DNA of 64,000 nt from Pseudomonas sp. (GTDB lineage: Bacteria > Pseudomonadota > Gammaproteobacteria > Pseudomonadales > Pseudomonadaceae), in assembly GCA_022448005.1 (NCBI GenBank), contig JAKUTK010000009.1:46806-110805 (forward strand), written 5' to 3'. The notes under the pieces are model-generated. The model did not search any database, was not told the origin of the DNA, and saw nothing but the letters and a program-made list of their open reading frames with translations. Below are positions 42,284 to 50,123 of this stretch, piece after piece; the first letter of the stretch is position 1; each line of letters begins with the position of its first letter. The position numbers and the translations under genes were made by a program.

Positions 42284-42358
42284 TTTATTTCTCCATTCTC
42301 AAAAGCAAGTTGCCCAAAGACGGAGAACTCCCATAGGGGATATCTCCCCCGATGGGTA
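42284..42358 (-). promoter_or_regulatory. Structured leader L17
   Basis: A CCCAUCGGGGGAG / CCCCUAUGGGAG-type hairpin (42329-42358) then UUCUCC (42322-42327), complementary to GGAGAA (42289-42294) before the CobS-like gene. Confidence 0.62.
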
Positions 42359-42378
42359 GGTTGGTTATTTGTTGCGGC

Positions 42379-42735
42379 TTATGCAGCTGCTACAAGAGAA
42401 ACAAGGACATGTCCCTGTTCAAGGTTTTTCTTGGTGAAAGACACCACTGGCTTGAGGCCGTGATACAGAAGCTCACGGCAAAGCGTAGCGTTCATCCAAG
42501 GCGGGCAGGCGACCAGAACGTCAACCGCACCCGTTTTCTTAGCCTCCTGCAGGGCGATCTCACCCAGGCGCTCAACGCGACTGGTGATAATCTCCGGCGA
42601 GGGAGGGGTCGGGAAATACAGAAGATCTCGGATTTCCTGAAACTGTTTCCAATCCGACAAATCGTGAACGCCGAAACGTTCCATCTCGGCAGTAGCCTTG
42701 AACTTCGTCAGATTGATTACGTGCTGCTTTTCCAT
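42379..42735 (-). CDS. Unknown 118-residue protein
   Basis: I start at M-E-K-Q-H-V-I-N-L (42735), since the longer frame crosses the hairpin leader. The protein is a mixed alpha-beta fold, with A-C-P-P-W-M-N near residue 78 and no recognised family. It is the first gene of the long unit running down to 34404. Its ATG lies in the pairing of leader L18. Confidence 0.6.
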   Translation of the reverse strand: MEKQHVINLTKFKATAEMERFGVHDLSDWKQFQEIRDLLYFPTPPSPEIITSRVERLGEIALQEAKKTGAVDVLVACPPWMNATLCRELLYHGLKPVVSFTKKNLEQGHVLVSLVAAA

Positions 42736-42792
42736 TTCTCTACTCCAGATTTGAGCGGAGAAATCCCCCTTACGGAGATTCCCCGCAAGGGC
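42736..42792 (-). promoter_or_regulatory. Structured leader L18
   Basis: A CCCUUGCGG / CCGUAAGGG hairpin (42767-42791, one G-U) then AUUUCUC (42758-42764), a perfect complement of GAGAAAU (42734-42740), which includes two bases of the start codon. Confidence 0.68.
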
Positions 42793-42799
42793 TATTGGG

Positions 42800-43101
42800 C
42801 TGAATGAGTCGTCAGCTTCGACCCGTGCTAGGCACGGAACAAACACCAACGCGCATGCGTGGGTGATTGATTTCTGGAGCGGCACCTTTCGGTACACTTG
42901 GAGTGCGAGACGTTTGCACGTCTGCAAGAGATCTTTAGCTGTTCAGCGCACAGCTTGCGCCAGAGCATCATGCCATCGCCTGGATGGGTTTCACAAGGGG
43001 TGCACACAAGATCCTGACCCACCGAGGTGGTATGGGCTCGGCTTCAGCGCACCCAAATCGCTTGCCCCACGGGACTGAAGATCTTGGGACGCGCTTCCCT
43101 A
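42800..43101 (-). other. Structured 5' region of the 42.7-34.4 kb unit
   Basis: No gene is seen. On the minus strand there are hairpins such as CCGTGC-CTA-GCACGG and GACGT-GCAAA-CGTC. It should hold the promoter and leader of the unit starting with leader L18. It is similar in style to the blocks before ssb and before the 34.0-kb genes. Confidence 0.4.
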
Positions 43102-43142
43102 GATATCTGAGCAATTTCTGCCGCGTTGGTCACTCAGATATC
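43102..43142. repeat. Ten-base inverted repeat overlapping a stop codon
   Basis: GATATCTGAG (43102-43111) and CTCAGATATC (43133-43142) are perfect complements with a 21-base loop. The stop of the M50-like gene lies in the right arm. No T run follows, so an operator or RNA-stabilising hairpin is more likely than a terminator. Confidence 0.55.
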
Positions 43143-43934
43143 GCCGCGCGCCCCTCGGATGAACTGAACTACTTGCAGGCACAGAGAGGGGATCACGATG
43201 AGTGCCAGCCCGCCGAGGATCGTCAAGGTGACCAAGCTCACGGCCCCGTAAAGGGCTGCCCACATGCCCCTTTCTATTTGGAGCGTCACCACTCGAACGA
43301 TGCTGTCGAGATCCTTGCCTACGTCTGGCCCGTACACCCAGAACAGATCGATGGCCACAGCTACAGCTGCTGCAAACCCCACCAATACGATCAAGCCCCG
43401 CAAGCCGGATTTGATATCTGCCAGGCTCGGAATTGCGTGCATGCTGATGATTGTCGCCAATAGCACAGCACCTAACCCCACCGGGCCGGTCATGGCCTGA
43501 GCCCAGGCTGCGAGAGCGGTACCTACGACTACTCCGCCAAGCCACCCCACGATATGTCCTACGCCACTATCCGGCAGCTCAGCTGGCCCACGGTTGGCCA
43601 GCAGAAGCCCCACGATGACGGCTCCGGCGAGAAGCGGCGCAATGCCCTGCAAGGCCATCCCAAGCGCATGCTTCATTGAGTACGGCGAATAGCGGTACTC
43701 GACGAACCCTAGCGTGCCGGTGGCACTGTTCGGCTGATAGAACGCCATCTTCGTTATCCGCATACCAAACAGCACGCAGACCAATGCGTGAGACAGTTCG
43801 TGTACTGGCACCCCGATATAGCCCGTCAGCCGCGTCAGTTTGCGCGCACTGGGTGCAAGCCTGTGCATCATCAGATCCCAGATGGTTATGACCGATGCAG
43901 GCACCAGCAGCAGGGCAACAAATAGCTCAATCAT
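43134..43934 (-). CDS. M50-like integral membrane metallopeptidase homologue
   Basis: The 266-residue protein has about six hydrophobic helices and H-E-L-S-H near residue 44 within a membrane segment, the zinc site of M50 (site-2-type) peptidases. I did not find the second M50 motif (N/L-D-G or similar), so it could be a relative without peptidase action. I chose the ATG at 43934, overlapping the end of the helicase gene by 8 bases. It ends the seven-gene operon starting at 48853. Confidence 0.65.
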   Translation of the reverse strand: MIELFVALLLVPASVITIWDLMMHRLAPSARKLTRLTGYIGVPVHELSHALVCVLFGMRITKMAFYQPNSATGTLGFVEYRYSPYSMKHALGMALQGIAPLLAGAVIVGLLLANRGPAELPDSGVGHIVGWLGGVVVGTALAAWAQAMTGPVGLGAVLLATIISMHAIPSLADIKSGLRGLIVLVGFAAAVAVAIDLFWVYGPDVGKDLDSIVRVVTLQIERGMWAALYGAVSLVTLTILGGLALIVIPSLCLQVVQFIRGARGDI

Positions 43935-45393
43935 GGAGGGATTCTCTACTTGCAGGCAGCCCTCTCTTCGCCGCTCTGTGTGCTCGAACGATGATCGTTT
44001 GAACGATGGAATTGATGACAAGGGTTCGTCGCGCGCGCGTCACGGCCACATACAGAAGGTTCAGCTCATCACCTACTTGCGAGGGGTCTACTCGTTCCTC
44101 ATCGAAAATGTCCGGGAAATCTTCCTCCAGCAGCACTACATCCCATTCAAGGCCCTTAGCTCGATGCGCGGTGCTCAGCACCACGTCAGCTTCGGTGATG
44201 TCATCGACCGTGCATTGACGCAGCGATGAGATCAGCCGGGGGATGTCACCGTAGGTTTTCAGAATCCGCATGGTGCGAAGCATCTCGGGATCTTCACTCG
44301 CCTCAGCAGCGTCGGTGTATGCCTCGTATGACTTGAAGTGCTTGAGCCGATAGTCCTGGATCTGGCTGTGCTTGTTGGTCTTCAGGTAGTAGACATCTTC
44401 GAGCTGTGACAGATTGTAGGCCTCGATTCCGCCGTTCCAGAACACAGTGAGTCCGTTGGCTACGGAGTCGATGGCAGACATCAGCACACCTGTCACGGTG
44501 CGGTTCAGGATGGTGTACTGGCCGCGTATCCCGGACATTGAGGTCTGCACTCTGTCAGCCGGCCCTAGCCCAACCAGTGGGCGTGTCTCGCCCTGGAGCC
44601 GCAGAATGGCATTGGCAACGCCAGCGATCATCGGCCCGAAGCGGAACGAGTTGGTCAGGTACATCGCTTCGGCGCCCTGCTCGATCTGCTTATCCAGGGC
44701 GTTTTCCGCGCCGCGCCACCTGTAGATCTGCTGCAATTTATCCCCCACAAAAATCTTCTGCCCACGCTGGCCGGCGACTATGGCTCCAAGGACGGGGTTT
44801 GTATCTTGTGCCTCATCGAGCAGGATGCAGTCGTAGTCGAGCTGCGGATCGCTAAGCTGGTACAGCTTCAGGTATGCGTCATGCGCGCAGACAAAAGCGC
44901 TCTTCTCGTCGGTCATGGCCTCCCAGACTGCCCCCGCCCCGTTGAGTAGTTTTTCGATGCGTGAATCTCCGTATGCGTCTCGCTCTTCGTCCGAGAGAGC
45001 CGCGATGAAATGGCACATGCCAATTTCCGGTTCTGCACTGCTGGTGAAGTTGTTGAAGACGGCCATGACGTGCCGCACGAACCCCCAATCGCGTGTCGCA
45101 AGTAGCTTGGAGACATCGGTGAGCTTCGGATTGCCCAGCTTATGGGCGTACCGGGTGCCAAAGCGCGGCCATGCCAACTGATGGCCTGTCTTGCAGATCA
45201 CGTTGTCAGGGAATCGGGCCATGGCCTCATCCTTGATGGCCTTGTTGTAAGCCAGGTACAGAATCTTGATCGACGTGTTGGCGTAGGCGAAGGCTTCGAG
45301 CGTTGCCGTTTTTCCGCAGCCGGCATACGCCTTCACAACGAGATATGGCCCGCGATAGTCGATGATCGGTTGTTGTTCGTGGGTCGGATTCAC
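43927..45393 (-). CDS. UvrD/Rep-like superfamily 1 DNA helicase
   Basis: The 488-residue helicase has motif I (Y-A-G-C-G-K-T, residues 21-27), motif II (L-D-E-A-Q-D-T, near 194) and the C-terminal V-A-V-T-R-A-R-R box (near 466). It unwinds DNA for repair or replication. It starts with GTG, and the ribosome site is poor; the first residues after it match the usual N-terminal Q-motif (T-H-E-Q-Q), so the start is credible. It is shorter than UvrD (about 720), because the 2B-type insertion is reduced. Confidence 0.88.
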   Translation of the reverse strand: MNPTHEQQPIIDYRGPYLVVKAYAGCGKTATLEAFAYANTSIKILYLAYNKAIKDEAMARFPDNVICKTGHQLAWPRFGTRYAHKLGNPKLTDVSKLLATRDWGFVRHVMAVFNNFTSSAEPEIGMCHFIAALSDEERDAYGDSRIEKLLNGAGAVWEAMTDEKSAFVCAHDAYLKLYQLSDPQLDYDCILLDEAQDTNPVLGAIVAGQRGQKIFVGDKLQQIYRWRGAENALDKQIEQGAEAMYLTNSFRFGPMIAGVANAILRLQGETRPLVGLGPADRVQTSMSGIRGQYTILNRTVTGVLMSAIDSVANGLTVFWNGGIEAYNLSQLEDVYYLKTNKHSQIQDYRLKHFKSYEAYTDAAEASEDPEMLRTMRILKTYGDIPRLISSLRQCTVDDITEADVVLSTAHRAKGLEWDVVLLEEDFPDIFDEERVDPSQVGDELNLLYVAVTRARRTLVINSIVQTIIVRAHRAAKRGLPASRESLHD

Positions 45394-45413
45394 AGAGAAA
45401 AATTCGCCTGGAA

Positions 45414-45860
45414 TTACTGGCAGCTGACCGCGACACGATCAGCACGGAGGACAAAGACGGCTTGAGCACTGAACAGCCAGAGCTTGATCAGCAGGATGAA
45501 CAGATGGGGGCTTTCGAAGAGCAGCAGCAGGGCGAGTTCCACCGGCGCGGTGAACAGTATGAGAGCGATCATGGCTGCCGCGCTTCGCCGGCCGAGCACA
45601 ACGTAGAACACACTGATCGCTATGCCGGTTACCAGAGCGGCTTGCCAGAACGCCAAGAACTCAACTTGATCGCCGGCGACCGGAAGCAGCGCAGTTACTC
45701 CGGCGACAAGGCTCGCGACGATGCCGAGTAGCAGCATGTGCGCGCCCCCCAGATCAAGCCCCGCGCCCCGATGGCGGAAAGTCAGAATCATCCAGGCGTG
45801 GCTCGCTAGGTCTGTGAAATGACCGGCGCCGGTGGTCTTGCCGCAAGAAATCGTGGACAT
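45414..45860 (-). CDS. Small integral membrane protein, unknown role
   Basis: The 148-residue protein has about four helices (from about residue 42 on). It starts at the ATG at 45860, which follows directly the U run of a strong hairpin; AAGGGG in the hairpin arm is the only ribosome site. No family is known to me. It is in an operon with helicase and HU-like genes but may be controlled separately by that hairpin. Confidence 0.6.
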   Translation of the reverse strand: MSTISCGKTTGAGHFTDLASHAWMILTFRHRGAGLDLGGAHMLLLGIVASLVAGVTALLPVAGDQVEFLAFWQAALVTGIAISVFYVVLGRRSAAAMIALILFTAPVELALLLLFESPHLFILLIKLWLFSAQAVFVLRADRVAVSCQ

Positions 45861-45865
45861 GAAAA

Positions 45866-45919
45866 AGCCCCTTGGTGATTGCGGTATGGTCCCATACGCA
45901 GCCTCCACCAAAAGGGGCT
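45866..45919 (-). terminator. Strong terminator-like hairpin abutting a start codon
   Basis: AGCCCCUU with AAGGGGCU, then GGUG with CACC and an inner GCG-UAUGG pairing, followed by UUUUU and the AUG at 45860. It may attenuate the downstream gene and hide its ribosome site. Confidence 0.75.
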
Positions 45920-45927
45920 AAAGCAGC

Positions 45928-45948
45928 ACGATTGTTGTAGGTTTAGCC
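45928..45948 (+). promoter_or_regulatory. Dispersed boundary motif overlapping a stop codon
   Basis: Contains ACGATTGTTGTAGGTTTAG, a strong match to the motif. The stop TAA of the 59-residue gene lies inside it, as at 15837-15857. Confidence 0.5.
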
Positions 45949-46122
45949 CTCCCCTCCCCCCAGAAGCTGCGCGCAGCGTCGGGACATCAGATCGCTCAAC
46001 ACCTCGGCATCATTGGCAGCATCCACGGGATCGCGCAACGACGCTGCTATCAGCGCATCACGCAGCCAGTGGCTGGTTTCAGGAGCCGTAATGACCGCCT
46101 GAATCTCTTCCTGGATGCTCAT
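45943..46122 (-). CDS. Small 59-residue helical protein
   Basis: The ATG overlaps the TGA of the HU-like gene (shared ATGA), so translation is coupled. It is a strongly helical, acidic protein (S-I-Q-E-E-I-Q-A-V-I, then W-L-R-D-A-L-I-A-A-S) with a glycine-rich end. No family is recognised, but coupling makes it likely real. It could act with the HU-like protein. Confidence 0.65.
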   Translation of the reverse strand: MSIQEEIQAVITAPETSHWLRDALIAASLRDPVDAANDAEVLSDLMSRRCAQLLGGGEG

Positions 46123-46403
46123 TTTCCCCCCTGATTGACGGCATCCTTGAATGCCTTGCCGGGGGTGAACTTCGGGGTCGTCGATGCGGCAATGGTGATC
46201 TTCGCGCCGGTCTGAGGATTGCGCCCATCGCGCTCAGGCCGGCTCACCGGCTCGAAAGCGCCGAAGCCGACCAGTACCACTTTGTCCCCTGCAGCCACGG
46301 TGTCCTGGATCGTCCCAATCATGGCGTTGAGCATTTCGTTTACAGCGGTTTGGCTGTGGCCTGCCCGCTCTGCAACGGCCTTTACCAGTTCCTGTCGAGT
46401 CAT
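46119..46403 (-). CDS. hup: HU-family nucleoid protein
   Basis: The 94-residue DNA-bending protein has the family core G-F-G-A-F-E near residue 47, followed by R-D-G-R-N-P-Q-T-G, the beta-ribbon tip that intercalates in DNA. I start at M-T-R-Q-E-L-V (46403); a frame running further up crosses the broken lipoprotein gene. Large Pseudomonas plasmids often encode their own HU or H-NS-like proteins. It overlaps the 59-residue gene. Confidence 0.93.
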   Translation of the reverse strand: MTRQELVKAVAERAGHSQTAVNEMLNAMIGTIQDTVAAGDKVVLVGFGAFEPVSRPERDGRNPQTGAKITIAASTTPKFTPGKAFKDAVNQGGK

Positions 46404-46587
46404 GCGGTATCTCCTGTGCTTGTTGGAATGCAGTTTTCTGTTTCGAGAGCCCATTGGCTCAGATTGCGATGCCCTGGCCCGACTCCACTTTTGGCCGTGC
46501 CTCGCTGTTCGGCGCGTGGCCGCGCGGCTCGATCCATTGGCAGTGACGTACCCCTGCATGGGTCTTGCAGCTGGGCAGGATGTAGAC

Positions 46588-47154
46588 CGGGTCATGCCGA
46601 GATGAAGGGAAAATTCACTCACTTCGCTCGTAACGTGTTGATGCCAAGAGAATTTACCAAATAGACCGCACAGCCTCTGATCGTGGACTATCTTTTCTGA
46701 CTCCTCAGAAAAGGAGTTCCTATGGCTTCATTAGAGCGTACGGCGTATCCCACTCTGCCAAAGGCGTATTCAAAAGCTGAGCTGCAGCGAGATTTTTCGT
46801 TCTCAGATGATGAGATTAAATGGGTACGAAGCAAGTCCAAGGCCCCTTTTCACCTCAATCTCGCCGTTCTCCTCAAGACCTTTCAGGTGCTCCGGTATTT
46901 TCCTGATATCACCGACGTACCTGATCAACTGGTGGATTTCATTCGCGGAGAGTTGGGTCAGCGTAGCAAGGTGAAACTCGCGGAATACAAGTGGTTCCAG
47001 CAATATCGCCACATGAACGCGATCCGAGTTCGCCTCGGTGTGACGAGGGTAGCGTATGTCGGCACGCCCAATGTATTCGAGCGTAGAATTCACCTATGGA
47101 TCAAAAGGTTAGAGAGGAAGTGAGTGAAATTTTCCCTTATCTCGGCACGCACCC
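46588..47154. mobile_element. 567-bp Tn3-family-derived miniature element
   Basis: Two about 31-base inverted ends (TGCCGAGAT, with AAGGGAAAAT nearby) near 46595 and 47148 enclose only a fragment of a transposase gene. TAGAC repeats directly at both flanks (46583-46587, 47155-47159), the 5-base duplication expected of Tn3-family transposition. It is non-autonomous. Confidence 0.85.
46722..47123 (+). pseudogene. tnpA: Truncated Tn3-family transposase (N-terminus only)
   Basis: The 133 residues begin M-A-S-L-E-R-T-A-Y-P and include the DUF4158-type N-terminal domain with L-L-K-T-F-Q and F-P-D-I. Intact Tn3-family transposases have about 990 residues with a catalytic core that is wholly absent. 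The reading frame ends in a stop just inside the right inverted repeat. It cannot transpose by itself but shows from which group the element derives. Confidence 0.82.
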
Positions 47155-47368
47155 TAGACCGGGATCGGCCGAGCGGGTGTGGTGACGGCATCTCGCGCCG
47201 CTTGGGTGGTCGGCACGCTGCTCGGCGCAGCGTGGTTGGCGCAACCAGTGAGTGTTGCCATTAGAAGTGCGTAAGCAGTGAGTCGCTTCTGGTAGCAGTG
47301 CACAGCAATTTCCTTGATGCCGATTGACTGCAGATAGCTTGCCCCTGGTAGGGAAAATCCCAAGGCCC

Positions 47369-48853
47369 TCATGCGCGCCGCTTACTCTTCGCACGCCTTA
47401 CGTTGTAGCCCTTGACCCATTGCTGCATCGGCTCGCCTGGCGGCACCGACGCAACCGTGTTCACCCACTCGCGCTGGATTGGCTCAGCCATGAACGCCTG
47501 ATAGGCGCCTTGCGCCCACATGGGACTTTTGCCTTTCATCTGGGCATACCCCAGCAGCTCTGCGTAAGCGTGTTGCTTCGTGTTCGGGGCCAGCTTGGTC
47601 TTGCGGTCTGCCAATTTAACCAGAACGCCAGCTGCTACCTCCACGCCGGCGTCGATCTTGATCTCGAACCCGCAGCGGGGACAGATCAAGCCGGTCATCA
47701 CATAGCTGCAGGTTGGGCACGGCTTGGTCTTAGCTTCCTTGTCAGGGTTGTTATCCGGCTTGGCCCGATCTACCGGGTCACCGTCACCCATGTCGAGCCG
47801 GTCTGGTAGCGGGTCAGTGGGGAGCCCGTTACGCAGAAGATTCCCCGCATGATCGATGATGATGCCGTTGGTCTTGCCTTCGAATATCCGCAAAACCCGT
47901 CCCAGGATCTGGTAGTGCAACATCAGGCTCTTGGTCGGGCGGGCGATCACGATGCACGAGGTCCGGGGGTCGTCGAACCCTTTGGCTAGCATCCCGACTG
48001 AAACCAGCACCTTAATCTTGCCAGACTTGTAGAGCCGAATAATCTCGTCGGATTCGTCAGAGTGCATGTATCCGTCGATGTGCGCGGCCATTACGCCCGC
48101 ATTGAAGAACGACTCGGCAAGTTGCTTGGCGTGATGGACATTGCAGGCAAAGACCAGTGTTTGCCGGTTCTCGCCCAGCTGCTTCCAGTGGCTTACGACA
48201 TCCCCGAGGATATCGGCGCCGCCCATGACGCGGGCTAGCTCATCTTCAGCCCAGTCACCGCCAGTCGATGTTCCTACACCTTTCAGGTCAGGCACATGCG
48301 GGGCGTAACACTCGGCAGGGACTAGGAAGCCTTGGTCTGTCAGCTGCTTAGTGCTGATGCGATTGACCAGACGGTCATAGATTTTGCCGAGCCCCCGCTT
48401 GAACGGCGTCGCGCTCAATCCGATCACCGGCACCTTGTTCTTGCGGCACCACTGGATCAGATCCTGATGCGCCTTGAACAGGACGTGCGCCTCATCGATC
48501 ACCACCAGCTTGGGCGGCTGAGTTCGCAGCAACCAGTCCAGGCGCGGCCCGAGTGACTGAACCGTTGCCACCTGAACCACTTTCGAGTAGTCGGTGCACG
48601 GGTGATTCGACTGAATAGCGCCGGCATATATGCCATCGGCGTGGAAGCGCGCAAGCGTCTGATCAAGCAGTTTGACGCTATCGACTATGAACCAGACCTT
48701 GTTCTGCTTTGCCGCCGCATTGGCGATGACGTATTTCGCGACCTCGGTCTTGCCCGAGCCGGTAGGGCTCATGAGCATCTGCACGAGGAATTGCTGGCGG
48801 ATTCCCTCGCGCAAATCTGAAACCTGATCGTTCTGGTAAGCCCTGAGCTGCAT
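47369..48853 (-). CDS. DEAD/DEAH-box (SSL2-type) superfamily 2 helicase
   Basis: The 494-residue protein has motif I P-T-G-S-G-K-T near residue 30, D-E-A-H near 120, the later S-A-T-P and Q-x-x-G-R-x-x-R regions, and a C-terminal zinc-ribbon-like C-P-T-C...C-P-R-C. It resembles the restriction-subunit/SSL2 type. I start at M-Q-L-R-A-Y-Q (48853) with GGGAGG upstream. It opens the operon that continues with the broken lipoprotein and HU genes. It has no restriction partner here. Confidence 0.85.
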   Translation of the reverse strand: MQLRAYQNDQVSDLREGIRQQFLVQMLMSPTGSGKTEVAKYVIANAAAKQNKVWFIVDSVKLLDQTLARFHADGIYAGAIQSNHPCTDYSKVVQVATVQSLGPRLDWLLRTQPPKLVVIDEAHVLFKAHQDLIQWCRKNKVPVIGLSATPFKRGLGKIYDRLVNRISTKQLTDQGFLVPAECYAPHVPDLKGVGTSTGGDWAEDELARVMGGADILGDVVSHWKQLGENRQTLVFACNVHHAKQLAESFFNAGVMAAHIDGYMHSDESDEIIRLYKSGKIKVLVSVGMLAKGFDDPRTSCIVIARPTKSLMLHYQILGRVLRIFEGKTNGIIIDHAGNLLRNGLPTDPLPDRLDMGDGDPVDRAKPDNNPDKEAKTKPCPTCSYVMTGLICPRCGFEIKIDAGVEVAAGVLVKLADRKTKLAPNTKQHAYAELLGYAQMKGKSPMWAQGAYQAFMAEPIQREWVNTVASVPPGEPMQQWVKGYNVRRAKSKRRA

Positions 48854-49214
48854 GGTGCCTCCCTGAAGTGCTGACATCAGGAGAACACCGCTTCTGGGAA
48901 ACCCAAGCCCGGCCGGCTGAGGAGTGCCGGCACACCATTTCTCGGGTTCGCTGCCCACGGCTGGTCCCCGGCGCGACGGGCACCTCTATGGGCTGTATCG
49001 GCAATTCGCGAGATCTGCGGCGCCTACCTGAGCACTGGGCTCGCCCCACGCCGGCCCCGCATACGCGTCTGCGATAAGTGCACGAGCAAAGCCAGATCAG
49101 CAACCCGCCCTGCAGTAGCACGGCTGTGTTTCATCACCTCATAAAATCACAGCATAGATAACGTTATGTGGTATCATGTTATTCGTTATCTGTTATTACG
49201 TTTCGGAGCACACC
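48854..49214. other. Divergent intergenic region with palindromic operator
   Basis: No convincing gene is present. It is a bidirectional promoter region between the helicase operon and kfrA. Near 49159-49197 are ATAACGTTAT (perfect 10-base palindrome) and further GTTAT and GATAAC half-sites. These are likely binding sites for KfrA or another autoregulator of kfrA. Confidence 0.55.
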
Positions 49215-50117
49215 ATGGCCAACATCACACCGGATAGGGTTTTCGCTGCAGCAGATGCCCTTGAGGCCTCAGGCAACCGCGTCTCTGTGCGCTCCGTGCG
49301 CGATCACCTTGGTGGGGGCTCCCCAAACCAGATCACCCCACTGCTCGCCAGCTGGCGTGCACGCAAGCCTTCAGTGGCGGCGCCGGAGATCCAGCTGGAC
49401 CCTCGCATCGTCCAGCTCATTGCCGAGCAAGTCCGCGCAGCAGCCGGCGAAGCCGCTGTTCGCGCCGATGAGCGCGCAAACGAGGCCGAGGACACCCTGA
49501 CACTGTGCCAGCAGGAAAACAGCGAGCTGGCCGAGCAGCTGGCCACGACCCTCCGCGCCCTGGACGAAGCCCGCGCCAAGGTCGAGCAGCAGGCAGGGAC
49601 CATCAGCGAGATCCGCGAGGAAATCGAGCGCGTGCGCAGTGAAGCCGAGGAAGAGGTGGAGGCAGCCGACACCAGGGCAAACCGTGAGCGAGAAGTGGCA
49701 GAGACGGCGCAGCACGCCCTGGCCCGCGCCGAACTGCGGCTCGAATCCATGCCTCGCCTGGAAGGGGAAGTGGAACGGCTCCGCACCGCGCTCGACGAGG
49801 CACTGTCCGGTAAGCAGTCGGCAGAGCAACAAGCGGCAGTCGCCGCCGCCAAGCTCGATGCCGCTATCCAGCGTGTGTCGGCAGCAGAAGAGCGCGAGCG
49901 TGAGGCACGCCAGCAGCAGGCAGCAGCTCAGGAGGCAGCCGCCCGTGCCAATGGCGATGCCCACCAGGCCCAAATCACTCTGCAGGCCGTGCAGGCGCGG
50001 CTTGAGTCCACCAGCAGAGAACTGGAAACCGCCAGGGGCAGCTTGAGCGAGCTGAAGGAAGAGCTGAAGGAGCTTCGCGCTGAGAAGAAGCCAGCAAAGA
50101 ACGGTGAGCAGGGCTAG
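49215..50117 (+). CDS. kfrA: KfrA-like coiled-coil DNA-binding protein
   Basis: The 300-residue protein has an N-terminal KfrA-type DNA-binding domain (residues 1-65; V-R-D-H-L-G-G-G-S-P-N-Q) and an almost complete coiled coil after it, rich in A, E, R and Q. KfrA proteins autoregulate and may aid plasmid positioning. I start at M-A-N-I-T-P-D with GGAG upstream (49215). Inverted repeats just upstream are plausible operators. It converges on the umuC remnant with only 6 bases between. Confidence 0.9.
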   Translation: MANITPDRVFAAADALEASGNRVSVRSVRDHLGGGSPNQITPLLASWRARKPSVAAPEIQLDPRIVQLIAEQVRAAAGEAAVRADERANEAEDTLTLCQQENSELAEQLATTLRALDEARAKVEQQAGTISEIREEIERVRSEAEEEVEAADTRANREREVAETAQHALARAELRLESMPRLEGEVERLRTALDEALSGKQSAEQQAAVAAAKLDAAIQRVSAAEEREREARQQQAAAQEAAARANGDAHQAQITLQAVQARLESTSRELETARGSLSELKEELKELRAEKKPAKNGEQG

Positions 50118-50123
50118 GCGCCC

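Larger units (their letters stand above)
46459..47303 (-). pseudogene. Lipoprotein gene interrupted by a miniature Tn3-type element
   Basis: The 5' part (47303 down to 47155) starts at a GTG with AAGGAAA upstream and gives a signal peptide with lipobox L-T-G-C and A-R-P-I-P-V. The 3' part (46587 down to 46459) continues in frame: Y-I-L-P-S-C-K-T-H-A-G through to G-Q-G-I-A-I and a stop. Removing the inserted 567 bases and one 5-base duplicate restores one frame of about 90 residues. The intact protein was a small exported lipoprotein in the operon between the helicase and HU genes. Its role is unknown. Confidence 0.82.

Noticed and set aside
48678..49121. Minus-strand open frame over the helicase start and intergenic region
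   Set aside because: Arginine-rich shadow of the helicase gene; no ribosome site and low-complexity composition.
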